NCBI RefSeq assembly: GCF_900010725.2
Contig: NZ_LR734871.1
Coordinates: 159,881 to 208,934 of the forward strand
DNA: 49,054 nucleotides
Direction of reading: 5' to 3'
Origin: Planktothrix serta PCC 8927
GTDB taxonomy: Bacteria > Cyanobacteriota > Cyanobacteriia > Cyanobacteriales > Microcoleaceae
Both the position numbers and the translations under genes were made by a program. Below the pieces are notes generated by a model. The model saw only the letters and a list, made by a program, of their open reading frames with translations, was not told the DNA's origin and did not search any database. Of the stretch, positions 1 through 10,126 are shown in pieces (the first letter of the stretch is position 1; each line of letters opens with the position of its first letter).

Positions 1-25
1 ACTATAAATCTGGGAGAATCTAATT

Positions 26-1045
26 CTAACGCATACTTTTCTTTTTCTCGGCTTTTAAATCTCGATTACTGGCGGCGGCAATTTCAGCATCGAGTAAGGT
101 GCGACCTGTTGCCGCTAAATAGACATCATCTAAACTCGGTCGAGATTGAGCGATCCCAAAAGTAGGTAAACCTGCATCTTTTAACGCCTGTTGAATGGTA
201 AACAACGCATCGCTTTGAGATTTGACGACTAAATTCAAAGAATTACCTTGAGCATTATTAATAATAATCTCTTGGACAAAGGGCAAAGGTTGTAATAATG
301 CTTTGGCTTTTTCGGCTTCTTCCACAGGCGAAAATTCTCGAATTCTCAGGGTAATGCGATCGCCTCCTACTTGGTCTTTTAATTGTGAAGGTGTACCCGT
401 TGCAATCACTACTCCTTGATCAATAATTGCCACTCGATCTGCTAAAGCATCCACTTCTTCTAAATAATGGCTAGTAATTAAAACTGTTGTGCCATTTTCC
501 CTTAATTGACGGAGGAAATTCCACACCGCCACCCGACTTTCAATGTCTAAGCCAACGGTGGGTTCATCTAACACTAATAAATCCGGTTGATGCAATAACC
601 CCGATGCCAAATCTAAGCGTTTACGAATTCCCCCAGAATAGGTTCCGGTTTTTTGATCAATCCAATCTTGTAATCCTAATAAATTTGTAACCTGATGAAT
701 TCGTTCGGCAATTGTGTTTCGAGGAATATGATAGAGGGCTGCTTGTAATTGTAATAACTCAAGCCCGGTTAAAACTTTATCTAAAGCCACTTCTTGAGCG
801 ACATAACCTAAGCGTTGACGAGCTAATCTGGGTTGATCAATCACAGAAATACCCGATATTTCTAAACGTCCTGCATCGGGAGTAATTAACGTACACAACG
901 CCCGTAGAGTTGTGGTTTTTCCGGCTCCATTCGGCCCTAATAAACCAAAGATTTCCCCCGGTTGGACATCAAGAGACACATCTTTAAGGGCTGGGACAGA
1001 GCCATAGGATTTTTGTAGATTTTGGATGAGAACGGCAGGAATCAT
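26..1045 (-). CDS. ABC transporter ATP-binding protein, DrrA-like export family
   Basis: Cytoplasmic ATPase subunit of an ABC exporter (339 aa). Walker A is GPNGAGKTT at residues 37-45, the signature is YSGGIRKRLDLA, Walker B is LLVLDEPTVGLD, and the switch histidine is in TSHYLEE. After about residue 235 comes the extra C-terminal domain of drug/polysaccharide-exporter ATPases of the DrrA type, with a lysine-rich tail. The substrate cannot be told from the ATPase. The membrane partner would be expected downstream on the same strand, that is, before position 26 and outside the window. The ATG at 1043-1045 has no clear Shine-Dalgarno. The family is secure; the cargo is unknown. Confidence 0.9.
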   Translation of the reverse strand: MIPAVLIQNLQKSYGSVPALKDVSLDVQPGEIFGLLGPNGAGKTTTLRALCTLITPDAGRLEISGISVIDQPRLARQRLGYVAQEVALDKVLTGLELLQLQAALYHIPRNTIAERIHQVTNLLGLQDWIDQKTGTYSGGIRKRLDLASGLLHQPDLLVLDEPTVGLDIESRVAVWNFLRQLRENGTTVLITSHYLEEVDALADRVAIIDQGVVIATGTPSQLKDQVGGDRITLRIREFSPVEEAEKAKALLQPLPFVQEIIINNAQGNSLNLVVKSQSDALFTIQQALKDAGLPTFGIAQSRPSLDDVYLAATGRTLLDAEIAAASNRDLKAEKKKSMR

Positions 1046-1078
1046 ATTGCACGTTTAAATAAGGATATTTACTATGTC

Positions 1079-1102
1079 CAGACGTGCCATGGCGCGTCTC
1101 TA
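1079..1102. repeat. Degenerate GTAGAGACG-family hairpin
   Basis: AGACGTGCC (1080-1088) pairs with GGCGCGTCT (1091-1099) with one G-U pair and a two-base loop. The core is almost the same as at 15448-15475 and related to the palindrome at 10007-10046, so this is one copy of a dispersed family. Confidence 0.6.
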
Positions 1103-1103
1103 C

Positions 1104-1172
1104 TGACTGTTGACTGTTGGCAGATACGGTGTTAACGGTCAACGGTCAACAGTCAACGGTCAACCGTCAACT
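1104..1172. repeat. Heptamer tandem repeats in opposed orientation
   Basis: Two GACTGTT units are followed, after a short spacer, by AACGGTC / AACAGTC / AACCGTC units, which are complementary variants of the same heptamer. The block can therefore fold on itself. It belongs to the short tandemly repeated repetitive (STRR) class common in filamentous cyanobacteria. Confidence 0.7.
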
Positions 1173-1569
1173 GATCGACTGCCTTAACACTTCTAAACAA
1201 TTTCCTATTTTTACACTTTCTATGCTCTAACGGGGTAGATAATTTGGGTTTTCGTTGCCAATTCTGGGAAAATTTGGCAACCCCGACTCAACAGGATGCT
1301 TTCTCTTGGCTGCTGTTATGGCTTGCAAAGAGAACTGAGGTTCACTACAATCAAACATTAAAACCCGACAAAAATAATAATTGATAGTCCTTGTTTTTTG
1401 ATCACAGGTTAACATAATTATGGGGGTGCGAAGTTGGGATAAACTGTTATACAGCATCCTTGCTGATTTCAACAATGGTGAAACCGTTAACTCTAACTCT
1501 GTACAGGATCTCAATCAATTTCTTATTTCTTTCGGGCCAACAGATCCTCTCATTCTTATAGGTTATCGA

Positions 1570-2238
1570 ATGAGTCGAATTCTCATTGCTGAAGATGAAC
1601 CCCGCATTGCTGCCTTTCTGGAAAAAGGACTGCGAGCGAATGGGTTCACAACAACACTCGCCTGTAACGGACGAGAGGCGGTAGAAAAAGCACTCGCCCA
1701 TGAGTTTGACTTGTTGATTCTTGACCTAGGGCTTCCCGATCAAGATGGGTTTCAAGTTTTAGAACAATTGCGGGGACAAGGAGAACAAATTCCCATCATT
1801 ATATTAACGGCTCGTGATGATGTCACCGATAAAGTGGCGGGGTTAGAAGGGGGAGCCGATGACTATGTGACGAAACCCTTCCGGTTTGCTGAACTCTTGG
1901 CTCGTGTTCGTGTCCGTTTACGACATCATCCGACATCTGGGAATAAAGAAGATAAAGCGTTAACGGTGGGTCAAGTAACACTGGATTTATATACCCGTCA
2001 AGCTTGTTTAGGAGAAACACCAATTACTCTATCGGCTAAGGAATTTCAGCTTTTAGAAACCTTCTTGCGCCATCCGGGTCAAGTGTTGAGTCGAGAACAA
2101 CTACTGGATCAAGTTTGGGGATATGACTACGATCCCGGATCGAATATTGTTGATGTTTATGTCGGTTATCTCCGCAAGAAGTTGGGGAGTGAGCGAATTG
2201 AAACAGTACGGGGGATGGGATATCGTCTGGTTTCTTAA
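1570..2238 (+). CDS. OmpR/PhoB-family response regulator
   Basis: Transcription factor of 222 aa with an N-terminal receiver domain (acidic pocket E8-D9, phosphoacceptor D52 in LDLGLP, conserved TA and KPF motifs) and a C-terminal winged-helix domain ending in the usual VRGMGYRLVS. The frame is open back to 1420, but the receiver fold begins at MSRILIAEDE, so I place the start at 1570. The 50 extra upstream residues match nothing in the family. No histidine kinase is adjacent, so it is an orphan regulator here and its sensor and targets are unknown. Confidence 0.9.
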   Translation: MSRILIAEDEPRIAAFLEKGLRANGFTTTLACNGREAVEKALAHEFDLLILDLGLPDQDGFQVLEQLRGQGEQIPIIILTARDDVTDKVAGLEGGADDYVTKPFRFAELLARVRVRLRHHPTSGNKEDKALTVGQVTLDLYTRQACLGETPITLSAKEFQLLETFLRHPGQVLSREQLLDQVWGYDYDPGSNIVDVYVGYLRKKLGSERIETVRGMGYRLVS

Positions 2239-3049
2239 AAACTCTGGGAACTTTTGAGTTGGGTTAAACGTCAAGGGGCGCAACTCCTCCAGAACGTGCG
2301 ATTGAGAAAGATTACAGTCATAACAATCAATAGTTTTGAACCCATTTCTAATTCAATCCTTAGAAATATTTGATCACCCGAAGTTGGGACTTTAAGCTGA
2401 AACTAAAGTCCAACTGATAAGTTTTTGGGAAAACCCAAAGAATTACTTAGCCATCTCTTCTTTATAAGCCATCACGTTGCATCTATAGATTCAGTTATAA
2501 CAATAATTTGGGAAACAGTTAATTATTACCCCAACTTAGGGAATTCTAAAGTTAGAGGGGTGAGGATGAATAACATTAGTGCAAACAACAATCAAGATTG
2601 AGTAATCCGTCGGTATTTTACTAAAAAGATGGGAGTAAATCTCTATACTGTGGACAATTTCTAACCCAATAAATTTTACTTGATTGTTATGTTAAATAGG
2701 GATTAGAAGTTAAGTTTAATTCGGATTAATCTGGGCTGATAACCCGAAAAGGGTTAAGGAATTTATTTGTGATTTTTTTCCTAAAAGTTCGCCGAAAACC
2801 TTTATTGGTTTTGGGATTTTTTACGTTTTATTTCAAAAATATAAAATCATAAAACCTAGATATTAAGATTTTTCTCATACAGACTTAATGCCTATCTTAA
2901 ATCGGTTCTTTAAGCTTAAGATAAGTAGAAATAAACCCTCGGAACTGGATGTGCTTTTAAATCTTGATAGTGCTTCAGTTCTATAGGTTCAGAATCAGTC
3001 TGCAAAAACATCACTTTTCTGTCTTAAATATTACAAAGTTGAGAAAGCT
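2239..3049. other. Long AT-rich intergenic region ahead of the giant repeat gene
   Basis: About 810 bases with no recognisable gene. It contains a small AACCC/GGGTT hairpin (2741-2755) and a terminator-like hairpin with a T run (2792-2822). The last 230 bases are an AT-rich leader. A region this long before one very large gene suggests a complex promoter or a long 5' leader, but I could not identify a -35/-10 pair I trust. Confidence 0.5.
2792..2822 (+). terminator. Terminator-like hairpin upstream of the giant gene
   Basis: AAAACC (2795-2800) pairs with GGTTTT (2807-2812), extended by CC/GG across a bulged G, and is followed by a run of six T. It lies about 580 bases past the response regulator and 230 before the giant gene. 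It could end a short transcript or act as an attenuator in a long leader. Confidence 0.4.
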
Positions 3050-6000
3050 ATGGATGACTTAAATAAGTTTGTCAAAGAATTTGAGAAGTTGGGAGATAAA
3101 CTCGGTAAGTTAGCCGATAAACCGGAGAAGTTTTTCAAAAAACTAGAGAAGATCTTTGATAAGGATGCTTATCTAAAACTAAACCCTGATGTTAAAAAAG
3201 CCGTTGAGGACGGTCTTTTGACGGCTGAAGAACACTTTTTACTCTATGGTATTTATGAAAACCGGGAATGCAGTAATATCTTCAGTGTTCGTCAATACTT
3301 ACAACTGAATATAGACATTAACATTGCCCTTGAACAAGAAGGTTTCAGTGTCCTTGAGCACTTTATAGATATTGGACAAGCGGAAAATCGACCCTGGAAC
3401 CCTCTATTTAATATTAAGGACTACTTAGAACTGAATTTAGATGTTAAGGAAGCTGTTCAAGATGGCTTAACAAATGCCACTGAACATTTCTTGGACATTG
3501 GAATAGATGAAAAACGAAACTTTAGTTTTGTTTTCAATCTTCAAGATTATTTGGCTCTCAATGCTGATATTAATTTACAAGTTCAACAAGGTTTAATCAA
3601 TCCGATTCTGCACTTCTTTAATTTTGGTCAATTTGAAGACCGAGAATGTAGTAAATCATTCTTCAATGTCAAGCATTATCTAGCAGCAAATCCAGATGTT
3701 CAGCAAGCGGTAGAAGCAGGTCGAATTAGTGCGATCGCTCATTTCTTTGCATTTGGTCTTGCAGAAAACCGTCCGTTTAACCCGAACATTTCTGTCACCC
3801 AAATTTTGCAAGAATTTAATGTTACCAACCTCTCGGTAATTAGCATTCAGCAAATCCAACAATTTATTCAGATATCGCTATCAACACCGATACCCACACC
3901 GCAACCAACTGTTGCGCCCACACCTGAACCCACACCGCAACCAACTGTTGCACCCACACCAACACCCACACCGCAACCAACTGTTGCACCCACTCCTGAA
4001 CCCACTCCAACACCAACTGTTGCACCCACACCGCAACCAACTGTTGCACCCACACCGCAACCAACTGTTGCACCCACTCCAACACCAACTCCTGAACCCA
4101 CACCGCAACCAACTGTTGCACCCACTCCAACACCAACTCCTGAACCCACTCCAGTTCCCTCTCAAGAGTTCTTCAATCTTGACTATATTAAAATCACCTA
4201 CGCTTCTGTACTCAAAATTGGTTTAAATGTTGAGGATCTCAGCACTGTTTCAGACGATGACATCATCAACTTTTTAAATGAAAATGGATTAGAACTGGGA
4301 ATTAATCCATCTTTGTATGTTGACCTTGATGTCTACATTCAAACTTACAGTCTACAACTGATCAGTTTCTATCAAGTTACCTCTGTTTCCGAACTAACCT
4401 TTGTGCAAATCCTCAACTATATTAGTGGGGAAGGTTTAGATGATGGGAATAGCCCTTCTTTGTTTATTGACTTTGATTTTGTCAAGAAGAATCATATCAA
4501 AAAATTAGAGAAATTCTTCAATAAAGCCATTGATAAAATCACCAATGTAGAGATTTTAGAATACATTGACAAAGAAGGAATTGAGAATGGCGATCAACTT
4601 TGTGGTTGCTTAGACTTTGACTATATTCGGTTCACTTATAGTGTTGAATTGACGGCTAAATTTGGGATTAGCATCGAACTGATTAGCAATCTGCAAATCT
4701 TTGAATTTATCAACAGTGAAGAAGGATCTGAAATTATTACAAATCCTTCAGCAACCGTTGATATTAACTTTGTGAAAGTGGTGTATGCACAACAGATTGC
4801 GACTTACTTCAATATTTCCATTGAGCAAGTCATTACTCTGTCGAATATTCAGATCCTCCTGTTTGTTAATAACGTTCCACCGGAACAAAATATTGATACC
4901 TCTTGGACAGTCTCTTTAAATTACCTGGAAACGGTTTATGGTACAGAGTTAGTTGCTGCATTAGGAGAAAATCCATCCGTTGAACAAATTCTTGAGTTCA
5001 TTGAAGAACAAGGAATTAAAAATGGAAATACCGTTTCTCCGTTCATGAGTTTGGACTATGTGAAACAGTTGCATCTCGATAAAATTATCGAGAAATACGA
5101 CATCACAGAAACAACAAACATTGTCGATGAAGATGTCCTCGAAAGCATCAATGTAGATTACTCGATTGATATTGAATATTGTCGAGTTAAATACGTTACT
5201 CAACTAGCGGCTTACTTCAAAGTTTCTGAAGAAGAAGTTATTAACCTAACGGATGCAGAAATCAAAGTTTATATCCTAGGAATTGGATTAGAACTAGGAT
5301 TAGCCGGAAGTGCTATTGACTTTAAGAAAGTTGAGAAATTGCTAGAAACAGAACTCAAAGATTTCTTTAAAGTCAAAGACGTTAAAGACTTAACTGATGG
5401 ACAAATTCATGCGTTTCTATCGGGTGAAGGCAAAAAACTCGGACTGATTCAACAAATTAGTACCGCCGTTGATGTTGAATACTACAAAGAAATTTACGGG
5501 ACAATCTTAACGGCTGAATTTGGAGAAGATGTCACGGCGGAAGAAATTGTCGAGTTCTTATTTGGTGATGAAGCTCCCGTTATTGATGTCGAATTCTGCT
5601 TTGATAAATATGCAGATGAACTGACAGATTATGCGGAAGAGCTAGGAAAAGATCTCGACAAATTAACGCAAGAAGACCTGAAAAAATACTTCTTCAGCAA
5701 TGAAACATTTGACGAGAATAAAAATCTCACAGCTTTTGACTTAGAAGCGTTCAGTACCCAATATTCATCACAGTTAATTACGTTCTATAATGTAACTTCT
5801 GTTGAAGAACTGACTCAGATCCAAGTTTATCAGTTCATCACCCACGAAGCCTATAAATTCAGTCTCGATCTTTCTGAATTTATTTCTGATGATGATCTGG
5901 AATTCTATCGTGAACAATACGCTGAGAAAATAGCAGTTAAATATAGTGTTGAAGTCAGCGTTGTTCAGGAACTAGATGCTAATATTCTACTCGATGTTGT

Positions 6001-9000
6001 CTTTGGTGGATGGTCGGATGATCTCGACTCTGACTATTTCAAAGGTAAATTTGAAGGAGATGTTCAGGCGGTCTTTGGTGTAGAAACCATTGCTGAAGTT
6101 ACGGATTTACAAATTCTCCAATACCTGCATGAACAGGAAACTGTTGATATTAAAACAATCAACTGGTTTGATACCGATGAATATGTCAAGAAATACGGTA
6201 AAGAACTGGAAGATGCGCTGAAAGATTGTTACCATGTTAAAGATATTAGTGAACTCTCAAGTCAGCAAATTATTCAGTTTGCCTTTAGCCTTGAAGCCAA
6301 AGCGTTTAGTGTAGAAGGATTGATTGATTTAGAGTACGTTAGTAGCACCTTCGGAGCCGCCATTGTAGCTGGTGATCAAGTTACTGAAAAATGGGTTAGT
6401 CAATATGTCAGCCTTGATGCTGGATATGTTGAGTTTCAACTCAGTAGTTTGATTGAAGCGGGAACAGTTACCTTAGAACAAATTAATACAGTTCTAGGAA
6501 CTGAGGTTGCATCCGTTGATTTGTTGAGTAAAAAACAACTAATCGACTTAATTAATAATAGCGAATTCCAGACTGCTTTAGGCGAAGGTGTTGAAATTAA
6601 ACTGTTCCAAGATACTCCCAATTTGGATTATATCAAGGAAACCTTTGCTCCCGCTTTAGCAGACGTTTTAGGGGTGAATATTGCCTCTATTACGGGTGAA
6701 GAAACCAACGTTGTTTCTAATCAAGAAATCCTAGACTATTTCGTTGAAAATAAAAAAGCAGAAATCGCTGCATTTGCGAAAGTTACTGAAGCGGAAGTTA
6801 CACCGGAATTAGCACAACAATGGTTACTTGAAGCTAATGTCATCTCATTAGATGATGATGGGACTACCGATGATGGTACAACTGATGATGGTACAACTGA
6901 TGACGGGACTACCGATGATGGTACAACTGATGACGGGACTACCGATGATGGGACTACCGATGACGGGACTACCGACGACGGGACTACCACTGAAATCGAC
7001 TTAGTTTATGGCCGTTATCAACTGGAACAGTTAGTTACGGAGGAAACACTCACCCTCGATACTGTTAATGAATTCTTACCTACACCCATTGAGTCTTTAG
7101 ACGATATTACAGATGAAAATCTCACGGATTTATTACTCAATGAAGAATTCCAAACTGCATTAGGTGAGAATAGTATTGAGTTAGTTCAATCTAGCAGTTT
7201 AGATTTAGCTTTTCTAGTTTCTGAATATCAAGATGAACTGTCAGCATACTACAGTTTACCTATCGAAACTGAATTCACTGAACAAGAAATTAAGGATTAT
7301 TTCAGTACCGAATATGCTGAAGAAATTGTAACCGAAGGTGTGACGGTTGAAGAATATATTCAGCAGTTTACGGTGACAGAAGTTCCAGAAACTGACCCAG
7401 AAACTGACCCAGAAACTGACCCAGAAACTGACCCAGAAACTGACCCGACGGAAGACTTTGATCCAGAGTATGTGAAATTCCAACTTCAAGAATTATTGGA
7501 TGATGATGTAATTACTCTGGACGATGTTAATGGTGTTCTGACTACTGATATTCAGGCGTTAGATGCGTTAACTAATGAACAAGTTAAAGAGTTAATTCTG
7601 AACGCAGCCTTTAACACAGGACTGGGTGACGATAACGCTCTAAAACTGACACAAACAGAAAGCGTTGATTATAACTATATTCGTAGCGTTTACGCTGAAG
7701 AATTAGCCGATGCTTATGATGTTTCAGTGGATGATGTTTTAGCCGGAGAGGTTGTCGAACTCACGGACGAACAAATCCTCACCGCCTTTACAGAAAGTCT
7801 GTCAACTGTTGATGTGGGATACGTCAGTTATCAACTTGAACAATTGATTACTGATGGAACATTAAATTTAGATCAAGTCAAACAATTCTTAGGAACTGAA
7901 GACGCGACTTTTGCAACGGTTGAAGACTTGACAAATCCCCAAATCATTGACTTGGTTTACAGTTCAGAATTCCAGGCGTTGTTAACAGCAGAAAATCAGA
8001 AGCTGGAACTTTCCCCTGTTGATTATGAACAGTATATTAACGACAATTCCGATGCTTTGAAAACTGCCTATCCAGATGTTACTAATATCGAAGCGTTAAC
8101 TCTGGAACAAGTCAAAGAGTTCATGTATGGCGAAGGTGTTGAACAAGGTATTCAGCTTGACAAATATCTGGCTTTTGATTATCTGGGAAATACCTACAGC
8201 AGTGCCATTAATAGCGTTGAAATTGATGATCAGGTCGTGTTAGATTGGCTGAAAGATGACTACAATCAACTTAATGTCAACTATCTGCGTTATCAATTTG
8301 AACAGTTAAGTGTTGAAAAACAAACACAGTTATTAAGTGAACTGGAAATTGAGAAAGATGTTAATTCTCTGACGAATCAAGACATCATTTCTATTGCTTT
8401 TAGCAGCACTTACAAACAAGTGTTGAATATTAAGAGCGTTCAACTGACAGCTATTGATGTTGATGCTTATCGGGAAGAATACGCCGAACAGCTTGTTGAT
8501 TATTACTTCCCTGATGATGGTACTACAGACGATAATTCTGATGATGGTACTACAGACGATAATTCTGATGATGGTACTACAGACGATAATTCTGATGATG
8601 GTACTACAGATGATGATTCTGATGATGGTACTACAGATGATGATTCTGATGATGGTACTACAGACGATAATTCCGATGATGGTACCGATGATGGCGGAGG
8701 TACTCCACCTACTGATGATCCCGAAGATAGTGATAGTGGAAATGGCAACTTAGTTGATAAAATCAGCGACAAAGATGTCATTAAGTTTGCCTTTAGTGAA
8801 GGGATCAAACAAGGAATTGATCCTCTGGAATTCGTTGATAAAGAATACCTGAAAGCGACTTTTTCCGCAGAACTAGCAACCTATTATAACGTTGAGGTAT
8901 CGACTGTTACTCAACTCGATGATTCCTTAGTGGCTGACTATGTGTACGGTGGAATTTTGGGTGCAGAAATTGACTACAAATTCTATAGCCAAACCTACAA

Positions 9001-9895
9001 AACAGAGTTAGAAACCACCTTCAGCAAATCTGTTGAACAAGTGACAGATACCGAAATCCTGCAACACGCTTTAGACGTGACAATTCCGCAAGGAAAAGCG
9101 ATCGCACCTGTTGATGTTGATGGGTTTGTTAAGGAATATAAGGAAGAACTGTCTGATATTTTTGGACTCGAACCCAAAGACCTCAAAAAACTTGATAAAG
9201 GCTTCTTGAAAGACTTTATTCTTGAACAAGCCAAAGATTATGATTTAGATGGGGTCAAATACACCAATCTTGACTACTATCGCAGTCAAAATGGGGAAGA
9301 ATTGTTAGACAACTACCGCGAGGAAAATGTCTACAATATCGATCCCAAAAAAGTCTTTGATTACGCGATTGAAAATCCAGAAGAAGTTCCCAGTACGGCT
9401 CCAACAATTGACTTGGTTTGGTATCAAGAACAATATGCGGATGATATTGCGACAGATCAAGCGAAAATTGATACCAATGGAGACTCCCAAATTAGCAATG
9501 ATGAGTTGTCTGTCTATGCAACCAGTGAAGGTTTAATTAAAGGAAATAAACCTTCTGAATTGTTGGAAGACTTCGATCAATACATTGCTGATTCTCAAGT
9601 GCAAGAAGACCTCTTAACCTACTACAATATCGAGTCGGTTGATGCACTTACGAATCCTCAAATTGTGAACTACATGGTCAGCCAAGGTTTGTTAGATGGT
9701 CACGAACCCTTCAGCGATGAATTCTTAACGAATAATCCTGAATTGGAATTGGAAACTTTCAAACAAGCCAATGCTCAAGCCTTAGTTCAATATACAGGAA
9801 TCCAAATCGAACAAGTGACCTACTTGAATGTTTTCTCCTATCAAGCCAGTGTAGGTTTGTTCAACTCAACAACCACTAACAATGGTTTAGCTTAG
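3050..9895 (+). CDS. Giant acidic repeat protein, probable secreted or surface protein
   Basis: A 2281-residue protein, extremely acidic and almost free of Cys. Residues about 34-245 are five tandem units of about 42 aa with the pattern YLxxNxDVxxAV...HFxxFGxxEnR, a repeat seen in secreted cyanobacterial and other bacterial proteins. Residues about 278-371 are a Pro/Thr linker ([13 protein letters not shown]). From about 374 to the end there are roughly 30 diverged units of about 50 aa (D-hD-Y-x5-Y-x3-L-x8-v-x4-L-x3-qI-x2-f), interleaved with a longer second type (YVxxQLxxLI...LTN...nseFqtaLg). Three more low-complexity linkers interrupt them: DDGTT (about 1268-1313), TDPE (about 1446-1468) and DDGTTDDNS (about 1821-1893). 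Residues 2141-2152 form a textbook EF-hand loop ([12 protein letters not shown]). There is no N-terminal signal peptide, so export, if any, would be by a C-terminal (type I-like) route. Surface or matrix role is inference. Confidence 0.85.
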   Translation: MDDLNKFVKEFEKLGDKLGKLADKPEKFFKKLEKIFDKDAYLKLNPDVKKAVEDGLLTAEEHFLLYGIYENRECSNIFSVRQYLQLNIDINIALEQEGFSVLEHFIDIGQAENRPWNPLFNIKDYLELNLDVKEAVQDGLTNATEHFLDIGIDEKRNFSFVFNLQDYLALNADINLQVQQGLINPILHFFNFGQFEDRECSKSFFNVKHYLAANPDVQQAVEAGRISAIAHFFAFGLAENRPFNPNISVTQILQEFNVTNLSVISIQQIQQFIQISLSTPIPTPQPTVAPTPEPTPQPTVAPTPTPTPQPTVAPTPEPTPTPTVAPTPQPTVAPTPQPTVAPTPTPTPEPTPQPTVAPTPTPTPEPTPVPSQEFFNLDYIKITYASVLKIGLNVEDLSTVSDDDIINFLNENGLELGINPSLYVDLDVYIQTYSLQLISFYQVTSVSELTFVQILNYISGEGLDDGNSPSLFIDFDFVKKNHIKKLEKFFNKAIDKITNVEILEYIDKEGIENGDQLCGCLDFDYIRFTYSVELTAKFGISIELISNLQIFEFINSEEGSEIITNPSATVDINFVKVVYAQQIATYFNISIEQVITLSNIQILLFVNNVPPEQNIDTSWTVSLNYLETVYGTELVAALGENPSVEQILEFIEEQGIKNGNTVSPFMSLDYVKQLHLDKIIEKYDITETTNIVDEDVLESINVDYSIDIEYCRVKYVTQLAAYFKVSEEEVINLTDAEIKVYILGIGLELGLAGSAIDFKKVEKLLETELKDFFKVKDVKDLTDGQIHAFLSGEGKKLGLIQQISTAVDVEYYKEIYGTILTAEFGEDVTAEEIVEFLFGDEAPVIDVEFCFDKYADELTDYAEELGKDLDKLTQEDLKKYFFSNETFDENKNLTAFDLEAFSTQYSSQLITFYNVTSVEELTQIQVYQFITHEAYKFSLDLSEFISDDDLEFYREQYAEKIAVKYSVEVSVVQELDANILLDVVFGGWSDDLDSDYFKGKFEGDVQAVFGVETIAEVTDLQILQYLHEQETVDIKTINWFDTDEYVKKYGKELEDALKDCYHVKDISELSSQQIIQFAFSLEAKAFSVEGLIDLEYVSSTFGAAIVAGDQVTEKWVSQYVSLDAGYVEFQLSSLIEAGTVTLEQINTVLGTEVASVDLLSKKQLIDLINNSEFQTALGEGVEIKLFQDTPNLDYIKETFAPALADVLGVNIASITGEETNVVSNQEILDYFVENKKAEIAAFAKVTEAEVTPELAQQWLLEANVISLDDDGTTDDGTTDDGTTDDGTTDDGTTDDGTTDDGTTDDGTTDDGTTTEIDLVYGRYQLEQLVTEETLTLDTVNEFLPTPIESLDDITDENLTDLLLNEEFQTALGENSIELVQSSSLDLAFLVSEYQDELSAYYSLPIETEFTEQEIKDYFSTEYAEEIVTEGVTVEEYIQQFTVTEVPETDPETDPETDPETDPETDPTEDFDPEYVKFQLQELLDDDVITLDDVNGVLTTDIQALDALTNEQVKELILNAAFNTGLGDDNALKLTQTESVDYNYIRSVYAEELADAYDVSVDDVLAGEVVELTDEQILTAFTESLSTVDVGYVSYQLEQLITDGTLNLDQVKQFLGTEDATFATVEDLTNPQIIDLVYSSEFQALLTAENQKLELSPVDYEQYINDNSDALKTAYPDVTNIEALTLEQVKEFMYGEGVEQGIQLDKYLAFDYLGNTYSSAINSVEIDDQVVLDWLKDDYNQLNVNYLRYQFEQLSVEKQTQLLSELEIEKDVNSLTNQDIISIAFSSTYKQVLNIKSVQLTAIDVDAYREEYAEQLVDYYFPDDGTTDDNSDDGTTDDNSDDGTTDDNSDDGTTDDDSDDGTTDDDSDDGTTDDNSDDGTDDGGGTPPTDDPEDSDSGNGNLVDKISDKDVIKFAFSEGIKQGIDPLEFVDKEYLKATFSAELATYYNVEVSTVTQLDDSLVADYVYGGILGAEIDYKFYSQTYKTELETTFSKSVEQVTDTEILQHALDVTIPQGKAIAPVDVDGFVKEYKEELSDIFGLEPKDLKKLDKGFLKDFILEQAKDYDLDGVKYTNLDYYRSQNGEELLDNYREENVYNIDPKKVFDYAIENPEEVPSTAPTIDLVWYQEQYADDIATDQAKIDTNGDSQISNDELSVYATSEGLIKGNKPSELLEDFDQYIADSQVQEDLLTYYNIESVDALTNPQIVNYMVSQGLLDGHEPFSDEFLTNNPELELETFKQANAQALVQYTGIQIEQVTYLNVFSYQASVGLFNSTTTNNGLA
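3883..4161 (+). repeat. Pro/Thr linker-coding tandem repeat
   Basis: Imperfect tandem DNA repeat with core CCAACTGTTGCACCCAC, encoding PTPxPTVAPTP modules. The units are nearly identical, so this looks like recent expansion. It creates spurious long open frames on both strands. Confidence 0.9.
6852..6989 (+). repeat. DDGTT-coding 15-bp tandem repeat
   Basis: Nine near-identical 15-bp units (core ACTACCGATGATGGG) encoding DDGTT. The differences are synonymous swaps such as GAT/GAC and GGG/GGT. The linker joins two blocks of the ~50-aa repeats. Confidence 0.9.
7387..7446 (+). repeat. PETD-coding 12-bp tandem repeat
   Basis: Five 12-bp units (CCAGAAACTGAC) encoding a PETD linker between repeat blocks. 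The units are nearly identical. Confidence 0.9.
8512..8691 (+). repeat. DDGTTDDNS-coding 27-bp tandem repeat
   Basis: Six near-identical 27-bp units (core GATGGTACTACAGACGAT) encoding DDGTTDDNS or DDGTTDDDS, then a Gly/Pro-rich tail to about 8740. Acidic Asp/Thr linkers of this type are candidate calcium-responsive spacers, which is inference. Confidence 0.9.
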
Positions 9896-9914
9896 TCGTA
9901 AATTTTACCGCCTA

Positions 9915-9953
9915 AACAGTCTTGGCTCCTGATCAGCCAGGACTGTTTTTTTT
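9915..9953 (+). terminator. Rho-independent terminator of the giant gene
   Basis: A 13-bp stem (AACAGTCTTGGCT with AGCCAGGACTGTT, one G-U), loop CCTGATC, and a run of nine T. It starts 19 bases after the stop codon. Confidence 0.95.
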
Positions 9954-10006
9954 AGAGATTAAGGGAAGTAATATTATATTCCATCCCTTAATGTTGGCTA
10001 CAAATC

Positions 10007-10046
10007 CCCCCTGTAGAGACGTTGCATGCAACGTCTCTACAGGGGG
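10007..10046. repeat. 40-bp perfect palindrome
   Basis: CCCCCTGTAGAGACGTTGCA is followed immediately by its exact reverse complement, centred between 10026 and 10027. The inner part carries GTAGAGACG, shared with hairpins at about 1079 and 15448. It sits between the giant gene's terminator and the convergent nucleotidyltransferase gene, and may end transcripts from either side. Confidence 0.95.
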
Positions 10047-10126
10047 TTAGAGGCGATCATCTCTACACGATACAGATATGTAGCAAACTTTTAATAATTT
10101 CATAATACAAACATATAATTATTGAT

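Larger units (their letters stand above)
1046..1569. other. Intergenic region with short repeats
   Basis: No convincing gene lies here. A 95-codon minus-strand frame at 1227-1514 has no family features and overlaps the regulator's upstream region. The stretch holds a degenerate GTAGAGACG-type hairpin (about 1079-1102) and a block of GACTGTT / AACGGTC heptamers (1104-1172). It separates the minus-strand ABC gene from the plus-strand regulator, so both promoters should lie within it. I could not place either with confidence. Confidence 0.6.

Noticed and set aside
1227-1514. 95-codon minus-strand frame upstream of the response regulator
   Set aside because: It overlaps the regulator's upstream sequence, has low-complexity irregular composition, no ribosome site and no family resemblance.
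1420-1569. Longer N-terminus of the first response regulator
   Set aside because: The 50 extra residues do not belong to the receiver fold, and the family starts at the Met at 1570.
3864-4226. Long overlapping open frames on both strands in the Pro/Thr linker
   Set aside because: They are by-products of a periodic DNA repeat inside the giant gene, with monotonous composition and no start signals.
6852-8691. Tandem arrays resembling a CRISPR
   Set aside because: Units of 12-27 bp are contiguous, without spacers, and are in frame within one protein.
6736-8808. Ser/Val- or Trp-rich frames opposite the DDGTT and PETD linkers
   Set aside because: Complementary readings of the tandem repeats, not separate genes.
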